Source of the DNA: RGIG3009 sp045630765
GTDB lineage: Bacteria; Bacillota; Clostridia; Oscillospirales; Acutalibacteraceae
Assembly: GCA_045630765.1 (NCBI GenBank)
Contig: JAZQTM010000093.1
Coordinates: forward strand, 1-13,979
Reading direction: 5' to 3'
Length of the DNA stretch: 13,979 bases
Positions 1-7,075 of the stretch are shown here, piece by piece. Position numbers and translations under genes: made by a program. Positions within the stretch are counted from its first letter, which is position 1; the number at the start of each line of letters is the position of its first letter. The notes under the pieces were generated by a model. The model saw only the letters and a list, made by a program, of their open reading frames with translations, was not told where the DNA came from and made no database searches.

Positions 1-645
1 GGAGAATTGTTTGCTTTACTGGGAGTGAACGGTGCGGGAAAAACAACAACCATTAAAATGCTTTCCTGCCTTACAAAGCCAACTGATGGTGATGCTTTTT
101 TAAACGGTAAAAGTATTTGCGGCGCTACTACAGCCGTAAAGTCCATTATAGCTGTTTCGCCGCAAGAAACGGCGGTAGCGGCGGGGTTGTCCGTTTATGA
201 AAATTTGGAACTGATATGTGGTGTTCACGGCTTTTCCAAAGAAAAACAAACTGCCAAAATCGCTGAGTTAACAGCATTGCTCGGTTTAGAATCGGTTATC
301 CGAAAAAAAGCGGGGAAATTGTCGGGTGGTGTTCAACGGCGTTTGAGTATTGCAATGGCACTGATCAGCGAACCTGAAATTTTATTTTTGGATGAGCCGA
401 CGCTTGGCCTTGACGTGTTGGTGCGCAGTGATCTGTGGGACATTATCTGTTCGCTAAAAGGTAAAATTACCATTATATTAACGACACATTATATGGAAGA
501 AGCAGAAGCACTTTCTGACCGTATTGCCATTATGAAAGCGGGTAAACTGCTCGTTTGCGACACGGCTGATGCGATTAAACGAAAAGCCGAAACAGATAAC
601 TTTGAGCAAGCCTTTGTTCGTATCGTAAAGGGGGAGGCCATATGA
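1..645 (+). CDS. ABC transporter ATP-binding protein (5' end missing)
   Basis: ATP-hydrolysing subunit of an ABC exporter, acting at the inner face of the membrane with the permease encoded next. The frame is open from base 1 (GELFALLG...), so the start lies outside the window; about 30-35 N-terminal residues are probably missing, judged from the usual position of the Walker A motif. Visible motifs, numbering the first codon as 1: Walker A GVNGAGKTT at 8-16, signature LSGGVQRR near residue 105, Walker B ILFLDEPT followed by a D-loop GLD, and the switch histidine in TTHYMEEAE. The short C-terminus and the paired ABC-2 permease fit the DrrA/CcmA-like class that exports drugs, lipids or antibiotics. 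The substrate cannot be read from sequence. The stop overlaps the next start (ATGA, 642-645), so translation is probably coupled. The family call is firm. Confidence 0.95.
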   Translation, partial: GELFALLGVNGAGKTTTIKMLSCLTKPTDGDAFLNGKSICGATTAVKSIIAVSPQETAVAAGLSVYENLELICGVHGFSKEKQTAKIAELTALLGLESVIRKKAGKLSGGVQRRLSIAMALISEPEILFLDEPTLGLDVLVRSDLWDIICSLKGKITIILTTHYMEEAEALSDRIAIMKAGKLLVCDTADAIKRKAETDNFEQAFVRIVKGEAI

Positions 646-1373
646 GGATGCTGACGTTTGCCCATCGTACTGCGAAAGAAATATTGCGTGATCCGCTGAA
701 CTTGGCGTTTGGATTGGGCTTCCCGCTTGTGTTGCTGGTATTACTCAGCGCTATTCAATCGAGTATACCGGTTTCTCTATTTGAAATACAACATTTAACA
801 CCCGGAATCACGGTGTTCGGATTGGCTTTTATGTCTTTGTTCTCGGCTACGTTGATCGCCAAAGACAGAGGCACCTCCTTTTTGCAACGTTTATATACAA
901 CGCCTCTGACTCCGGTGGATTTCATATTCGGTTATACCTTGCCGATGCTTCCGATTGCACTTATGCAGAGCGTGATCTGTTACGTAGCGGCGATCGTACT
1001 GAAACTCCCAATCACTTGGAATATCGTGTATGCCGTGATAGGGCTTATTCCCGTAGCACTTCTCTATATTGCCATTGGGCTGTTATGCGGCAGCATGCTG
1101 ACCGATAAGCAGGTTGGCGGTATTTGCGGGGCATTGCTCACAAATTTGTCTGCGTGGTTGTCGGGCATTTGGTTTGATCTTGAACTGGTGGGAGGCGCCT
1201 TTAAAAAGGTTGCTTATGCGCTTCCGTTTGTTCACGCAGTTGAAATGGAACGGTCAATATTGGCAGGCGAGGTGAATGGCGTATTTGGGCACCTTGCTTG
1301 GGTGTGTGGATATGCATTCGTTTTGTTGTCGCTTGCAATTGTGTTATTTTTGCGTCAAATGAAAAAACAGTAA
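642..1373 (+). CDS. ABC-2 type transporter permease
   Basis: Membrane subunit partnering the preceding ATPase. It has 243 residues, with about six hydrophobic segments: near 20-36, 52-74, 92-118, 126-150, 157-178 and 216-238. There is a polar N-terminal amphipathic stretch containing RTAKEILRDP, and between segments 2 and 3 the ABC-2 motif KDRGTSFLQRLYTTPLTP. These are typical of the ABC-2/DrrB family of export permeases. The ATG overlaps the ATPase stop, and a GGGGAGG ribosome binding site lies at 630-636. The length matches the family. Together with the following membrane XRE protein it forms a three-gene cassette of the kind often involved in resistance or bacteriocin/lipid export; that role is inferred from gene order alone. 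Confidence 0.93.
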   Translation: MRMLTFAHRTAKEILRDPLNLAFGLGFPLVLLVLLSAIQSSIPVSLFEIQHLTPGITVFGLAFMSLFSATLIAKDRGTSFLQRLYTTPLTPVDFIFGYTLPMLPIALMQSVICYVAAIVLKLPITWNIVYAVIGLIPVALLYIAIGLLCGSMLTDKQVGGICGALLTNLSAWLSGIWFDLELVGGAFKKVAYALPFVHAVEMERSILAGEVNGVFGHLAWVCGYAFVLLSLAIVLFLRQMKKQ

Positions 1374-1386
1374 GGAAGAATGCAAA

Positions 1387-1992
1387 ATGGAATTTTCCGA
1401 AAAATTACAAGAACTCCGCAAGCGAAATCAAATGACACAAGAAGAGTTAGCGGCAAAATTATTTGTTTCGCGCACGGCTGTTTCGAAATGGGAATCGGGA
1501 GGGGGATACCCCAATTTATCTTCACTCAAAGCGTTGGCCGCCATTTTTTCGGTGACGGTGGACGAACTGTTATCATCGGGTGAATTGCTGGTGTTAGCGG
1601 AAGAAAACAAAAACGATCGCGAACGTCATTTCCGTGACTTGGTTTTTGGATTTTTGGATGTTGGCGCGGTGCTTTTGATGTTTTTACCGCTGTTTGCCCA
1701 ACGAACGAATGCGACTGCTGAAGCCGTGTCTTTGCTTGCGCTTCATACCGAATGGGTGTTTCTTAAACCGATATATATTGTTTGTATTGTCGCAATGTTT
1801 TTGTGGGGCGTTTTAACGCTGGCGTTGCAACCGTGCTGTTGTGCGTTTTGGGTGAAAATCAAAGGAAAAGTATCTTTATTGTTAAATACCACCATCCTGC
1901 TTTTGTGCATTCTCGGATTGCAGCCGTATGCGGCAGTTTTGCTATTCGCTTTTTTTGTGATGAAGGTGTTAATTGCGGTAATACGCCGATGA
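1387..1992 (+). CDS. XRE-family regulator with C-terminal membrane domain
   Basis: 201-residue protein with an N-terminal Cro/C1 helix-turn-helix (about residues 3-65; key stretch MTQEELAAKLFVSRTAVSKW followed by PNLSSLKALAAIFSVTVDELL). This is followed by hydrophobic segments near 77-98, 117-142 and 155-198. It therefore looks like a DNA-binding protein tethered to the membrane, a common Firmicute architecture beside ABC exporters. It starts 13 nt after the permease stop, with AAGGAAGA just upstream, so it is probably cotranscribed with the transporter. A likely role is sensing envelope state or transporter substrate and controlling this operon. This is inference; no operator could be tested because the operon promoter is outside the window. 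Confidence 0.88.
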   Translation: MEFSEKLQELRKRNQMTQEELAAKLFVSRTAVSKWESGGGYPNLSSLKALAAIFSVTVDELLSSGELLVLAEENKNDRERHFRDLVFGFLDVGAVLLMFLPLFAQRTNATAEAVSLLALHTEWVFLKPIYIVCIVAMFLWGVLTLALQPCCCAFWVKIKGKVSLLLNTTILLLCILGLQPYAAVLLFAFFVMKVLIAVIRR

Positions 1993-2005
1993 CACGTTTC
2001 GTGTC
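1991..2005 (+). other. small perfect hairpin at the XRE stop codon
   Basis: GACACG-TTT-CGTGTC, a 6-bp stem starting within the TGA stop of the membrane XRE gene. It has no T-tract, so it is not a terminator by itself. It may stabilise the 3' end of the transcript or be fortuitous. Confidence 0.4.
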
Positions 2006-2026
2006 GCACTTGTGAAAGTTGGTTTC

Positions 2027-2055
2027 TTGAAAAAACAAATTTCCTCCCGTACGAT
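2027..2055 (+). promoter_or_regulatory. possible promoter of the PAP2 gene
   Basis: TTGAAA (2027-2032), a 17-nt spacer, then TACGAT (2050-2055): 5/6 and 4/6 matches to sigma-A hexamers with ideal spacing. Transcription would begin near 2062, inside the loop of the 2043-2078 hairpin, so this transcript would lack the left stem arm that masks the ribosome binding site. Moderate evidence only. Confidence 0.4.
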
Positions 2056-2086
2056 GCTGTTAAACATTATACGGGAGGTTTTTTCT
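2043..2086 (+). terminator. rho-independent terminator whose 3' arm is the next gene's RBS
   Basis: Perfect 9-bp stem CCTCCCGTA (2043-2051) and TACGGGAGG (2070-2078), 18-nt loop, followed by TTTTTTC. This is a standard intrinsic terminator for the ABC/XRE operon. The right arm contains GGGAGG at 2073-2078, which is also the ribosome binding site for the TTG start at 2087, so read-through RNA would have that site paired. Confidence 0.8.
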
Positions 2087-2746
2087 TTGAAAAAAATATT
2101 CAGCGTAGCGTCCGTCACTTTCACGGCTTTTGTGGTGTGGACATTACTTGTGCTGTCAGTGGACGTAGCAGCGATTGGACCGAGGGGATCTGTCGTTGGG
2201 ATTTCATCTGTGAACAACTTTTTTCATACACTTACGGGTGTGCATATGGAACTGTACGTCATAACGGATTGGTTGAGCTTGATACCGATCGCAGTGGTGT
2301 TTGGTTTTGCCATACTGGGACTGTTCCAATGGATTAAACGAAAAAATATGCTCAAGGTGGATGCTGATATTTTGGCTCTTGGCGTATTCTATATTCTTTT
2401 ATTTGCGTGTTATTTTCTTTTTGAGCTGGTAGTTATCAATTATCGCCCAACATTGATAAACGGATATTTAGAGGCTTCCTATCCGTCTTCCACTACGTTG
2501 CTTGTTTTATGTGTGATGCCGACAGCAATGGCGCAATTCAAATGGCGTATACAAAATGCGATACTTAGGCGATGCACAGTGACACTGACTGCAATTTTCA
2601 CAGTGCTCATGGTTGTCGGCAGGTTGTTATCCGGCGTGCATTGGCTGAGTGATATCATTGGTGGGGTGTTGCTGAGCATGGGCTTGGATGCGTTGTATAT
2701 CGCTGCTTGTAAATTATTGAACGGGAGCCGCAATGTGAAGGTTTAA
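2087..2746 (+). CDS. PAP2-family membrane protein with altered catalytic motifs
   Basis: Integral membrane protein of the PAP2 (type 2 phosphatidic acid phosphatase) superfamily, 219 residues, with about six hydrophobic segments. I chose the TTG at 2087 because GGGAGG lies 8 nt upstream; an in-frame GTG at 2012 would add 25 residues but has no ribosome binding site. Family motifs: motif 1 (KX6RP) reads ELVVINYRP with Glu113 in place of Lys; motif 2 (PSGH) reads SYPSSTT with Thr136 where the histidine is expected; motif 3 (RX5HX3D) is intact with Arg179, His185 and Asp189. The family normally dephosphorylates lipid phosphates such as undecaprenyl-PP or phosphatidate at the membrane. Without the motif 2 histidine, activity may be reduced, changed or absent. 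It may be a conserved divergent subfamily rather than a decayed gene, since the frame is intact. The fold call is firm and the activity uncertain. Confidence 0.85.
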   Translation: MKKIFSVASVTFTAFVVWTLLVLSVDVAAIGPRGSVVGISSVNNFFHTLTGVHMELYVITDWLSLIPIAVVFGFAILGLFQWIKRKNMLKVDADILALGVFYILLFACYFLFELVVINYRPTLINGYLEASYPSSTTLLVLCVMPTAMAQFKWRIQNAILRRCTVTLTAIFTVLMVVGRLLSGVHWLSDIIGGVLLSMGLDALYIAACKLLNGSRNVKV

Positions 2747-2754
2747 TAAGAGTC

Positions 2755-2792
2755 AAAAAGAGCCTTGTCGGTATATCGACAAGGCTCTTTTT
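2755..2792. terminator. bidirectional intrinsic terminator
   Basis: AAAAAGAGCCTTGTCG (2755-2770), 6-nt loop, CGACAAGGCTCTTTTT (2777-2792): a perfect 16-bp inverted repeat with A and T runs at the ends. It sits between the convergent PAP2 gene and pepD and can serve both. Confidence 0.92.
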
Positions 2793-2793
2793 C

Positions 2794-4251
2794 TTATGAA
2801 CAACTATTCTTTAAAATATCCAATACCAGTTGATAGGTGCGGGCGGTGGATGAAATGCTCAAGCGCTCGCCGGTAGTGTGAATATCTTTCATATTGGGAC
2901 CGATGGAAATGCAATCTAAACCGGGTAATTTTTCAGAAAAAAGACCGCATTCCAATCCTGCGTGGATAGCAACGATTTGCGGTTGAGTACCAAACAGGTT
3001 AACATACGATTGTACGGCAAGGTCGCGGAGCGGCGATTCTTTCCGATATGCCCAACCGGGGTATTCACCGCTGCAAGTAACAGTGCCGCCGATTTCTTTG
3101 AACAAACAAATAAGGCGATCACGTAACATTGCTTTTTGCGATTCTACAGAACTGCGTACGGAAAACGTTGCGCGTAATGCATCGTCATTTAAGCGTAGCA
3201 CACCGAAATTCAGCGAGGTTTGTACCAGGTTCGGAATATCGGGGCTCATAACCTGGACACCGCTCGGAGCGGTAAGCAGCATGCATAAAATGCGATCGGT
3301 GCTCGCGATGTCGGTAGAAGAGGCTTTGGTTGATTCGTTTTCGCACCACGTTACCGTTACGGCAGGATCGGTAGTAGCCAATTCGTTTTTAAAGGTGGTT
3401 TCGCACTGCTTGATGATCGCTTTACATACGGCGACGGAGTCTGCGGGAATCAATACTTCGGCAGTTGATTGCAAAGGTATTGCGTTTTCGACTACACCAC
3501 CATTTAGCGCGAGTATTGAAAATTCACACTCTTTTCGCAACGCATGCAGTAGGCGTCCCAACAACTGTATGGCATTGCCGCGCCCTTTGTGGATTTCAAC
3601 GCCCGAATGTCCGCCGAGCAAACCGTTTACCGTTATGGAACAACGTACACCATCAGCGGTATGTCTTGTGATCGGTAAGACGCCCTCTACGCGTATACCA
3701 CCGGCGCAGCTGACCGTGAAAATGCCTTCTTCTTCCGAATCAAGATTCAGCATACGCCGTCCTTGAAGTGGTGTGGCATCCAGCGCAAAAGCACCGTCCA
3801 TACCGGTTTCTTCATCTGTTGTCAGCACGACCTCAAGCGGTGGGTGTGCCAGGAAATCGTCATCCAAAATCGCCAGTGCCATAGCAACGGCGATTCCGTT
3901 ATCGCCACCGAGCGATGTATTAACGGCGTGTATCCAGTCGCCTTCCACGATGACCTCCAACCCTTGCGTTGCCATATCGATCGGGTTATCCGGTGTTTTG
4001 GCACATACCATATCCAAATGTCCCTGTAAAATAACGGCAGGAGCATTCTCATAGCCAACGGATCCATCCTTGAAAAGAATCACGTTATTGGCGTCGTCAC
4101 GCAGATAGCGAAGATGACGTTTTTTAGCAAAGTCAACGCAAAAATCGGCAATTTGATCGGTGTTGCCGGATCCGTGCGGGATAGAACAAATCTGTTCGAA
4201 AAAACGGAATACGTTACGTGGTTCATATCGATCTAATTGATTCATATACAT
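2794..4251 (-). CDS. pepD: aminoacyl-histidine dipeptidase (M20 family)
   Basis: Cytosolic zinc dipeptidase (Xaa-His dipeptidase/carnosinase) that hydrolyses peptides such as beta-alanyl-histidine or Cys-Gly in peptide turnover. It has 485 residues, the usual PepD length. M20 metal and catalytic residues are present: His78-x-Asp80 (LQGHLDMV), Asp117 (GGDNGIA), Glu147-Glu148 (TTDEETG), Asp171 (NLDSEEEG) and the late His458 (KDIHTTGERLSI). The N-terminal motif IPHGSGN is typical. No signal peptide. Two ATGs are possible, at 4251 and 4245; AAGGG lies 4 and 10 nt upstream respectively, so the second may be the true start. It is a single-gene unit on the minus strand between a bidirectional terminator and its own likely promoter. 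No oddities seen. Confidence 0.96.
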   Translation of the reverse strand: MYMNQLDRYEPRNVFRFFEQICSIPHGSGNTDQIADFCVDFAKKRHLRYLRDDANNVILFKDGSVGYENAPAVILQGHLDMVCAKTPDNPIDMATQGLEVIVEGDWIHAVNTSLGGDNGIAVAMALAILDDDFLAHPPLEVVLTTDEETGMDGAFALDATPLQGRRMLNLDSEEEGIFTVSCAGGIRVEGVLPITRHTADGVRCSITVNGLLGGHSGVEIHKGRGNAIQLLGRLLHALRKECEFSILALNGGVVENAIPLQSTAEVLIPADSVAVCKAIIKQCETTFKNELATTDPAVTVTWCENESTKASSTDIASTDRILCMLLTAPSGVQVMSPDIPNLVQTSLNFGVLRLNDDALRATFSVRSSVESQKAMLRDRLICLFKEIGGTVTCSGEYPGWAYRKESPLRDLAVQSYVNLFGTQPQIVAIHAGLECGLFSEKLPGLDCISIGPNMKDIHTTGERLSISSTARTYQLVLDILKNSCS

Positions 4252-4300
4252 ACAACCCTTAACTTAAATAGCGTATTTTGTAAAGAGAAACGTTGCTTTT

Positions 4301-4329
4301 ATTATAGCAAATAACCCTATACGAGTAAA
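4301..4329 (-). promoter_or_regulatory. likely pepD promoter
   Basis: On the minus strand: TTTACT (plus 4324-4329), 17-nt spacer, TATAAT (plus 4301-4306). The -10 is perfect and the -35 matches 4 of 6. It lies about 50 nt upstream of the pepD start. Confidence 0.65.
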
Positions 4330-4400
4330 GAGGATTTTTGCGGTAAAAAACGATATTCTGTGGTAACGCTGATATTTTGATACGATATATAGATTTTTCC

Positions 4401-4429
4401 TTGACAGTAACGCTTTAGGGAGGTATAAT
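4401..4429 (+). promoter_or_regulatory. consensus sigma-A promoter for rny
   Basis: TTGACA (4401-4406), exactly 17 nt, TATAAT (4424-4429): a perfect match to the housekeeping consensus. It predicts transcription from about 4436 and strong constitutive expression of rny and probably ymdB. Confidence 0.88.
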
Positions 4430-4457
4430 TTATAAGTGGGTGAAAAGGCAAGATGTG

Positions 4458-4559
4458 ATGGTCGGTGTCGTTGCATTTATGAACTCACTCGGTTGTTTGA
4501 TTTACTCTTTCCGTTTATGGAAAGTTACTTTTGATGACAACAATATACCCGCATTTTAG
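4458..4559 (+). CDS. possible 33-aa leader ORF upstream of rny
   Basis: ATG at 4458 opens a 33-codon frame inside the rny leader, ending in TAG at 4557-4559: MVGVVAFMNSLGCLIYSF and 15 further residues. It has only a weak AAGG about 10 nt upstream. The first half is hydrophobic. It lies wholly between the promoter and the rny ribosome binding site, so it could be a leader peptide influencing rny expression, but a frame this short may occur by chance. No homolog is recognised. Confidence 0.2.
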   Translation: MVGVVAFMNSLGCLIYSFRLWKVTFDDNNIPAF

Positions 4560-4608
4560 TACGAATTTGAAGTTTGACAAATGAACAAACAGGAGGTGTT
4601 CACAACAA

Positions 4609-6168
4609 GTGGTTGAGTACATTTTAGTAGGTCTGGGCGCCTTGGCTGTCGGCGGCGGTGTCGCCGGAACGGTTGCTTTTAAAGCCGGCGTTTCTCATAG
4701 ACGCAAAACAGCAGAAGCTGCCATTGGTTCGGCAGAAGCAGAGGCTGAGCGGATCTTAAAAGATGCAAAAGCATCAGCGGAATCCAAGAAAAAGGAGACC
4801 TTACTTGAAGCAAAAGACGAAATTCATCGTCTGCGTAATGAATCCGAGCGTGAACTGAAGGAACGTCGCAATGAGGTTGTTCGTCAAGAACGCCGTATTC
4901 AACAGAAAGAAGAATCCCTCGATCACAAGATCGAAAACTACGAGGCAAAAGAAGAAGCCATTGCCAAAAAACAACGCGAGATCGATTCGCGTTTGCAGGA
5001 TGTTGAAAACCTGAAAAAAGGTCAGTTCGAAATGCTGGAACGCATTTCCGGCTTCACCGTCGAGCAGGCCAAAGAGTATTTGTTGAAAAGTCTTTCCGAA
5101 GAGCTGTCACACGAGAAAGCCCTCAAAATCAATGAGTTTGAGGCACAGTATAAAGAAGAAGTGGACCTTCGCGCGCGCAAATTGATTTCTCACGCGATTC
5201 AGCGTGTTGCTGCCGATCAGGTTTCCGAAACAACAGTTTCGGTCGTTCCGCTTCCCAACGATGAAATGAAGGGCCGCATTATTGGTCGTGAAGGTCGGAA
5301 TATCCGCACGATTGAAACAATGACCGGCGTTGATCTGATTATTGACGATACACCGGAAGCCATTACCTTGTCCGGCTTTGATCCGGTTCGCCGTGAAATT
5401 GCTCGTATTGCGTTGGAGCGACTGATCTCTGACGGTCGTATTCATCCCGCCCGCATTGAGGAAATGATCGAAAAAGCACGCCGCGAGGTGGAGGCAACGA
5501 TCAAGGCGGAGGGCGAACGTGCCGTACTGGAAACCGGTTTGCACGGTATTCATCCCGAAGTTATGAAATTGCTTGGACGTTTGCGTTACCGCACCAGTTA
5601 TGGTCAGAACGTCTTGAACCATTCTATGGAAGTAGCGTTCTTGTCCGGCATTATGGCCAGTGAGCTTGGTATTGATCCTGAAGTTGCTCGTCGTGCCGGT
5701 TTGTTGCATGATATCGGTAAGGCGGTCGACCACGAGATCGAAGGCTCGCACATTGAGATTGGTGTTGACATTGCTCGCAAGTATAAAGAGAGCGAAGCAG
5801 TTGTTCATGCCATTCAGGCGCATCATGGCGATGTCGAGGCAACGACGGTTGTTGCTTGTTTGGTACAGGCTGCGGATGCTATTTCCGCTGCTCGTCCCGG
5901 CGCCCGCCGCGAGAATTTAGAAAACTATATTAAGCGTTTGGAAAAACTGGAAGAAGTGGCAAATGAATTTGAAGGCGTTGAGCGTTCGTTTGCGATCCAG
6001 GCAGGCCGCGAAATTCGCATTCTCGTTCGTCCCGACGTTGTCAGTGATGATAAGATGACGTTGCTTGCACGCGATATTGCGAAGAAAATTGAGGATTCAC
6101 TTGATTATCCCGGTCAGATCAAGGTTCATCTCGTTCGAGAGAATCGTGCAGTCGATTACGCGAAATAA
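4609..6168 (+). CDS. rny: ribonuclease Y
   Basis: Membrane-anchored endoribonuclease that starts decay of many mRNAs in Firmicutes. It has 519 residues, almost the same as B. subtilis RNase Y. Domains in order: an N-terminal membrane segment (about 4-26, glycine/alanine-rich); a long charged coiled coil (about 30-200, rich in Glu, Lys and Arg); a KH RNA-binding domain (about 212-280, with GRIIGREGRNIRTIE starting at 222); an HD hydrolase domain with the metal-binding pair His367-Asp368 in LLHDIGKAVDHE; and a C-terminal domain ending VHLVRENRAVDYAK. The start is GTG at 4609, with AGGAGG at 4591-4596; the 12-nt gap is longer than usual. A consensus promoter lies about 180 nt upstream. It is followed by a stem-loop and then ymdB, the same pair as in B. 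subtilis. The call is very secure. Confidence 0.98.
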   Translation: MVEYILVGLGALAVGGGVAGTVAFKAGVSHRRKTAEAAIGSAEAEAERILKDAKASAESKKKETLLEAKDEIHRLRNESERELKERRNEVVRQERRIQQKEESLDHKIENYEAKEEAIAKKQREIDSRLQDVENLKKGQFEMLERISGFTVEQAKEYLLKSLSEELSHEKALKINEFEAQYKEEVDLRARKLISHAIQRVAADQVSETTVSVVPLPNDEMKGRIIGREGRNIRTIETMTGVDLIIDDTPEAITLSGFDPVRREIARIALERLISDGRIHPARIEEMIEKARREVEATIKAEGERAVLETGLHGIHPEVMKLLGRLRYRTSYGQNVLNHSMEVAFLSGIMASELGIDPEVARRAGLLHDIGKAVDHEIEGSHIEIGVDIARKYKESEAVVHAIQAHHGDVEATTVVACLVQAADAISAARPGARRENLENYIKRLEKLEEVANEFEGVERSFAIQAGREIRILVRPDVVSDDKMTLLARDIAKKIEDSLDYPGQIKVHLVRENRAVDYAK

Positions 6169-6172
6169 CAAT

Positions 6173-6200
6173 AAACGGTGTCCTAAAAAGGACACCGTTT
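6173..6200 (+). terminator. strong stem-loop between rny and ymdB
   Basis: AAACGGTGTCC (6173-6183), loop TAAAAA, GGACACCGTTT (6190-6200): an 11-bp perfect stem. Only TTT plus G follows, so it is a weak terminator at best. It may partly reduce read-through to ymdB or protect the rny 3' end. ymdB begins 22 nt later and shows no obvious promoter of its own, so some read-through is expected. Confidence 0.65.
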
Positions 6201-6222
6201 GTGCTATAGAAGGAAGAGTAGC

Positions 6223-6993
6223 ATGAATATATTATGTGTCGGCGATGTCGTGGGTTCAGCCGGTTGCGCGCATTTGGAAAAAGTATTGCCGGCGGTAAGA
6301 CGCCAATATGCCGTAGACGTGTGTATTGTCAACGGCGAAAACTCCGCGGATGGCAATGGCATTACTCGTGTGTCGGCTGAACGGCTGTTTACTTGCGGTG
6401 CGGATGTGATTACGACCGGTAATCATGTTTTCAGACGCCCGGAAGTATATGACCTGTTAGATGAAAAAAACGGTGTATTGCGACCTGCTAACTATCCGAC
6501 ATCCGCACCGGGAAGCGGCGTTTTCATAATTGATAAAGGTCGATACCGTGTTGCGGTCATCAATTTGCTGGGACTCGTGTATATGGAGCCGTTAGCTTGT
6601 CCGTTTGAAACGCTTGACTCATTGCTTGCTGATCCGGAGTTGCCGATTTGCCGCATTGTCGATTTCCATGCTGAAGCAACCGCCGAAAAGAAAGCTCTCG
6701 GTTTTTATGCGGATGGGCGTGTTACAGCGGTCCTTGGTACGCACACGCACGTGCAAACGGCTGACGAACAGGTTTTAGACGGTGGTACAGCGTTTATTTC
6801 TGATATCGGTATGAGTGGACCGATTCGTTCGGTTTTGGGTGTTCGTCCCGAGCTCGCTGTTTCCAAAATGAAGGACAAACTTCCGGTCCGTTTCGCAGTG
6901 GCAGACGGTAACTGTACCATGAACGCGGTACTCTTAACGGTCGACGAAAAAAGCGGAAAAACAACGCAAATCACACGTTTGGATATTCGTTGA
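6223..6993 (+). CDS. ymdB: YmdB-type metallophosphoesterase (TIGR00282 family)
   Basis: Cytosolic dinuclear metal phosphodiesterase; in B. subtilis YmdB affects 2',3'-cyclic-nucleotide hydrolysis, biofilm and sporulation decisions, and is encoded just after rny. I chose the ATG at 6223 (AAGGAAG at 6210-6216) over an upstream TTG at 6199; this gives 256 residues. All expected metal ligands are visible: Asp8 (VGDVVG), Glu39-Asn40 (NGENSADG), Asn67 (TTGNHVF), His148 (DFHAEAT), His173 and His175 (GTHTHVQT). The numbering nearly matches the B. subtilis protein. It sits downstream of the rny stem-loop and likely shares the rny transcript. Its last codons overlap a TTGACA (6990-6995) that may belong to the tepA promoter. 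Confidence 0.96.
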   Translation: MNILCVGDVVGSAGCAHLEKVLPAVRRQYAVDVCIVNGENSADGNGITRVSAERLFTCGADVITTGNHVFRRPEVYDLLDEKNGVLRPANYPTSAPGSGVFIIDKGRYRVAVINLLGLVYMEPLACPFETLDSLLADPELPICRIVDFHAEATAEKKALGFYADGRVTAVLGTHTHVQTADEQVLDGGTAFISDIGMSGPIRSVLGVRPELAVSKMKDKLPVRFAVADGNCTMNAVLLTVDEKSGKTTQITRLDIR

Positions 6994-7025
6994 CACTTGC
7001 GTAATCGCCCTTAAAATGCTATACT
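6990..7025 (+). promoter_or_regulatory. promoter region for the tepA-ftsK operon
   Basis: Two overlapping candidates: TTGACA (6990-6995) with 16 nt to TAAAAT (7012-7017); or TTGCGT (6997-7002) with 17 nt to TATACT (7020-7025), which has an extended -10 TG at 7017-7018. Either would start RNA at about 7024-7032. The first -35 overlaps the ymdB stop codon. Confidence 0.65.
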
Positions 7026-7038
7026 ATGTATGTTACGG

Positions 7039-7069
7039 CGCCTTGCGGCAACACTAACTGCCGGAGGCG
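7039..7069 (+). promoter_or_regulatory. hairpin covering the tepA ribosome binding site
   Basis: CGCCT (7039-7043) pairs with AGGCG (7065-7069), and CGGCA (7046-7050) with TGCCG (7059-7063), with a small internal loop and an 8-nt apical loop. The GGAGG at 7063-7067 lies in the right arm, so translation of tepA may be damped when this folds. Seen by eye only; no energy calculated. Confidence 0.45.
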
Positions 7070-7075
7070 AGAAAC

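Larger units (their letters stand above)
4252..4608. other. divergent intergenic region between pepD and rny
   Basis: 357 bases between divergently transcribed genes. It holds the likely pepD promoter (4301-4329, minus), a consensus promoter for rny (4401-4429, plus), a roughly 170-nt rny leader with a 33-codon open frame (4458-4559), a small hairpin CTTTCC-GTTTAT-GGAAAG (4507-4524) and the rny ribosome binding site AGGAGG (4591-4596). I recognise no known riboswitch. Confidence 0.75.

Noticed and set aside
2012..2086. Longer PAP2 form starting at GTG 2012
   Set aside because: It has no ribosome binding site and would translate through the terminator; the TTG at 2087 has GGGAGG at ideal distance.
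3083..3766. 227-codon open frame on the plus strand
   Set aside because: It is antisense to pepD, whose catalytic motifs are all intact on the minus strand. It has no recognisable domain or good ribosome binding site.
4574..4579. TTGACA just before the rny ribosome binding site
   Set aside because: No -10 hexamer lies at a suitable distance, and the perfect promoter at 4401-4429 already explains expression.
5107..5826. 239-codon open frame on the minus strand
   Set aside because: It lies opposite the conserved KH and HD domains of rny; its composition is a shadow of rny codon usage.
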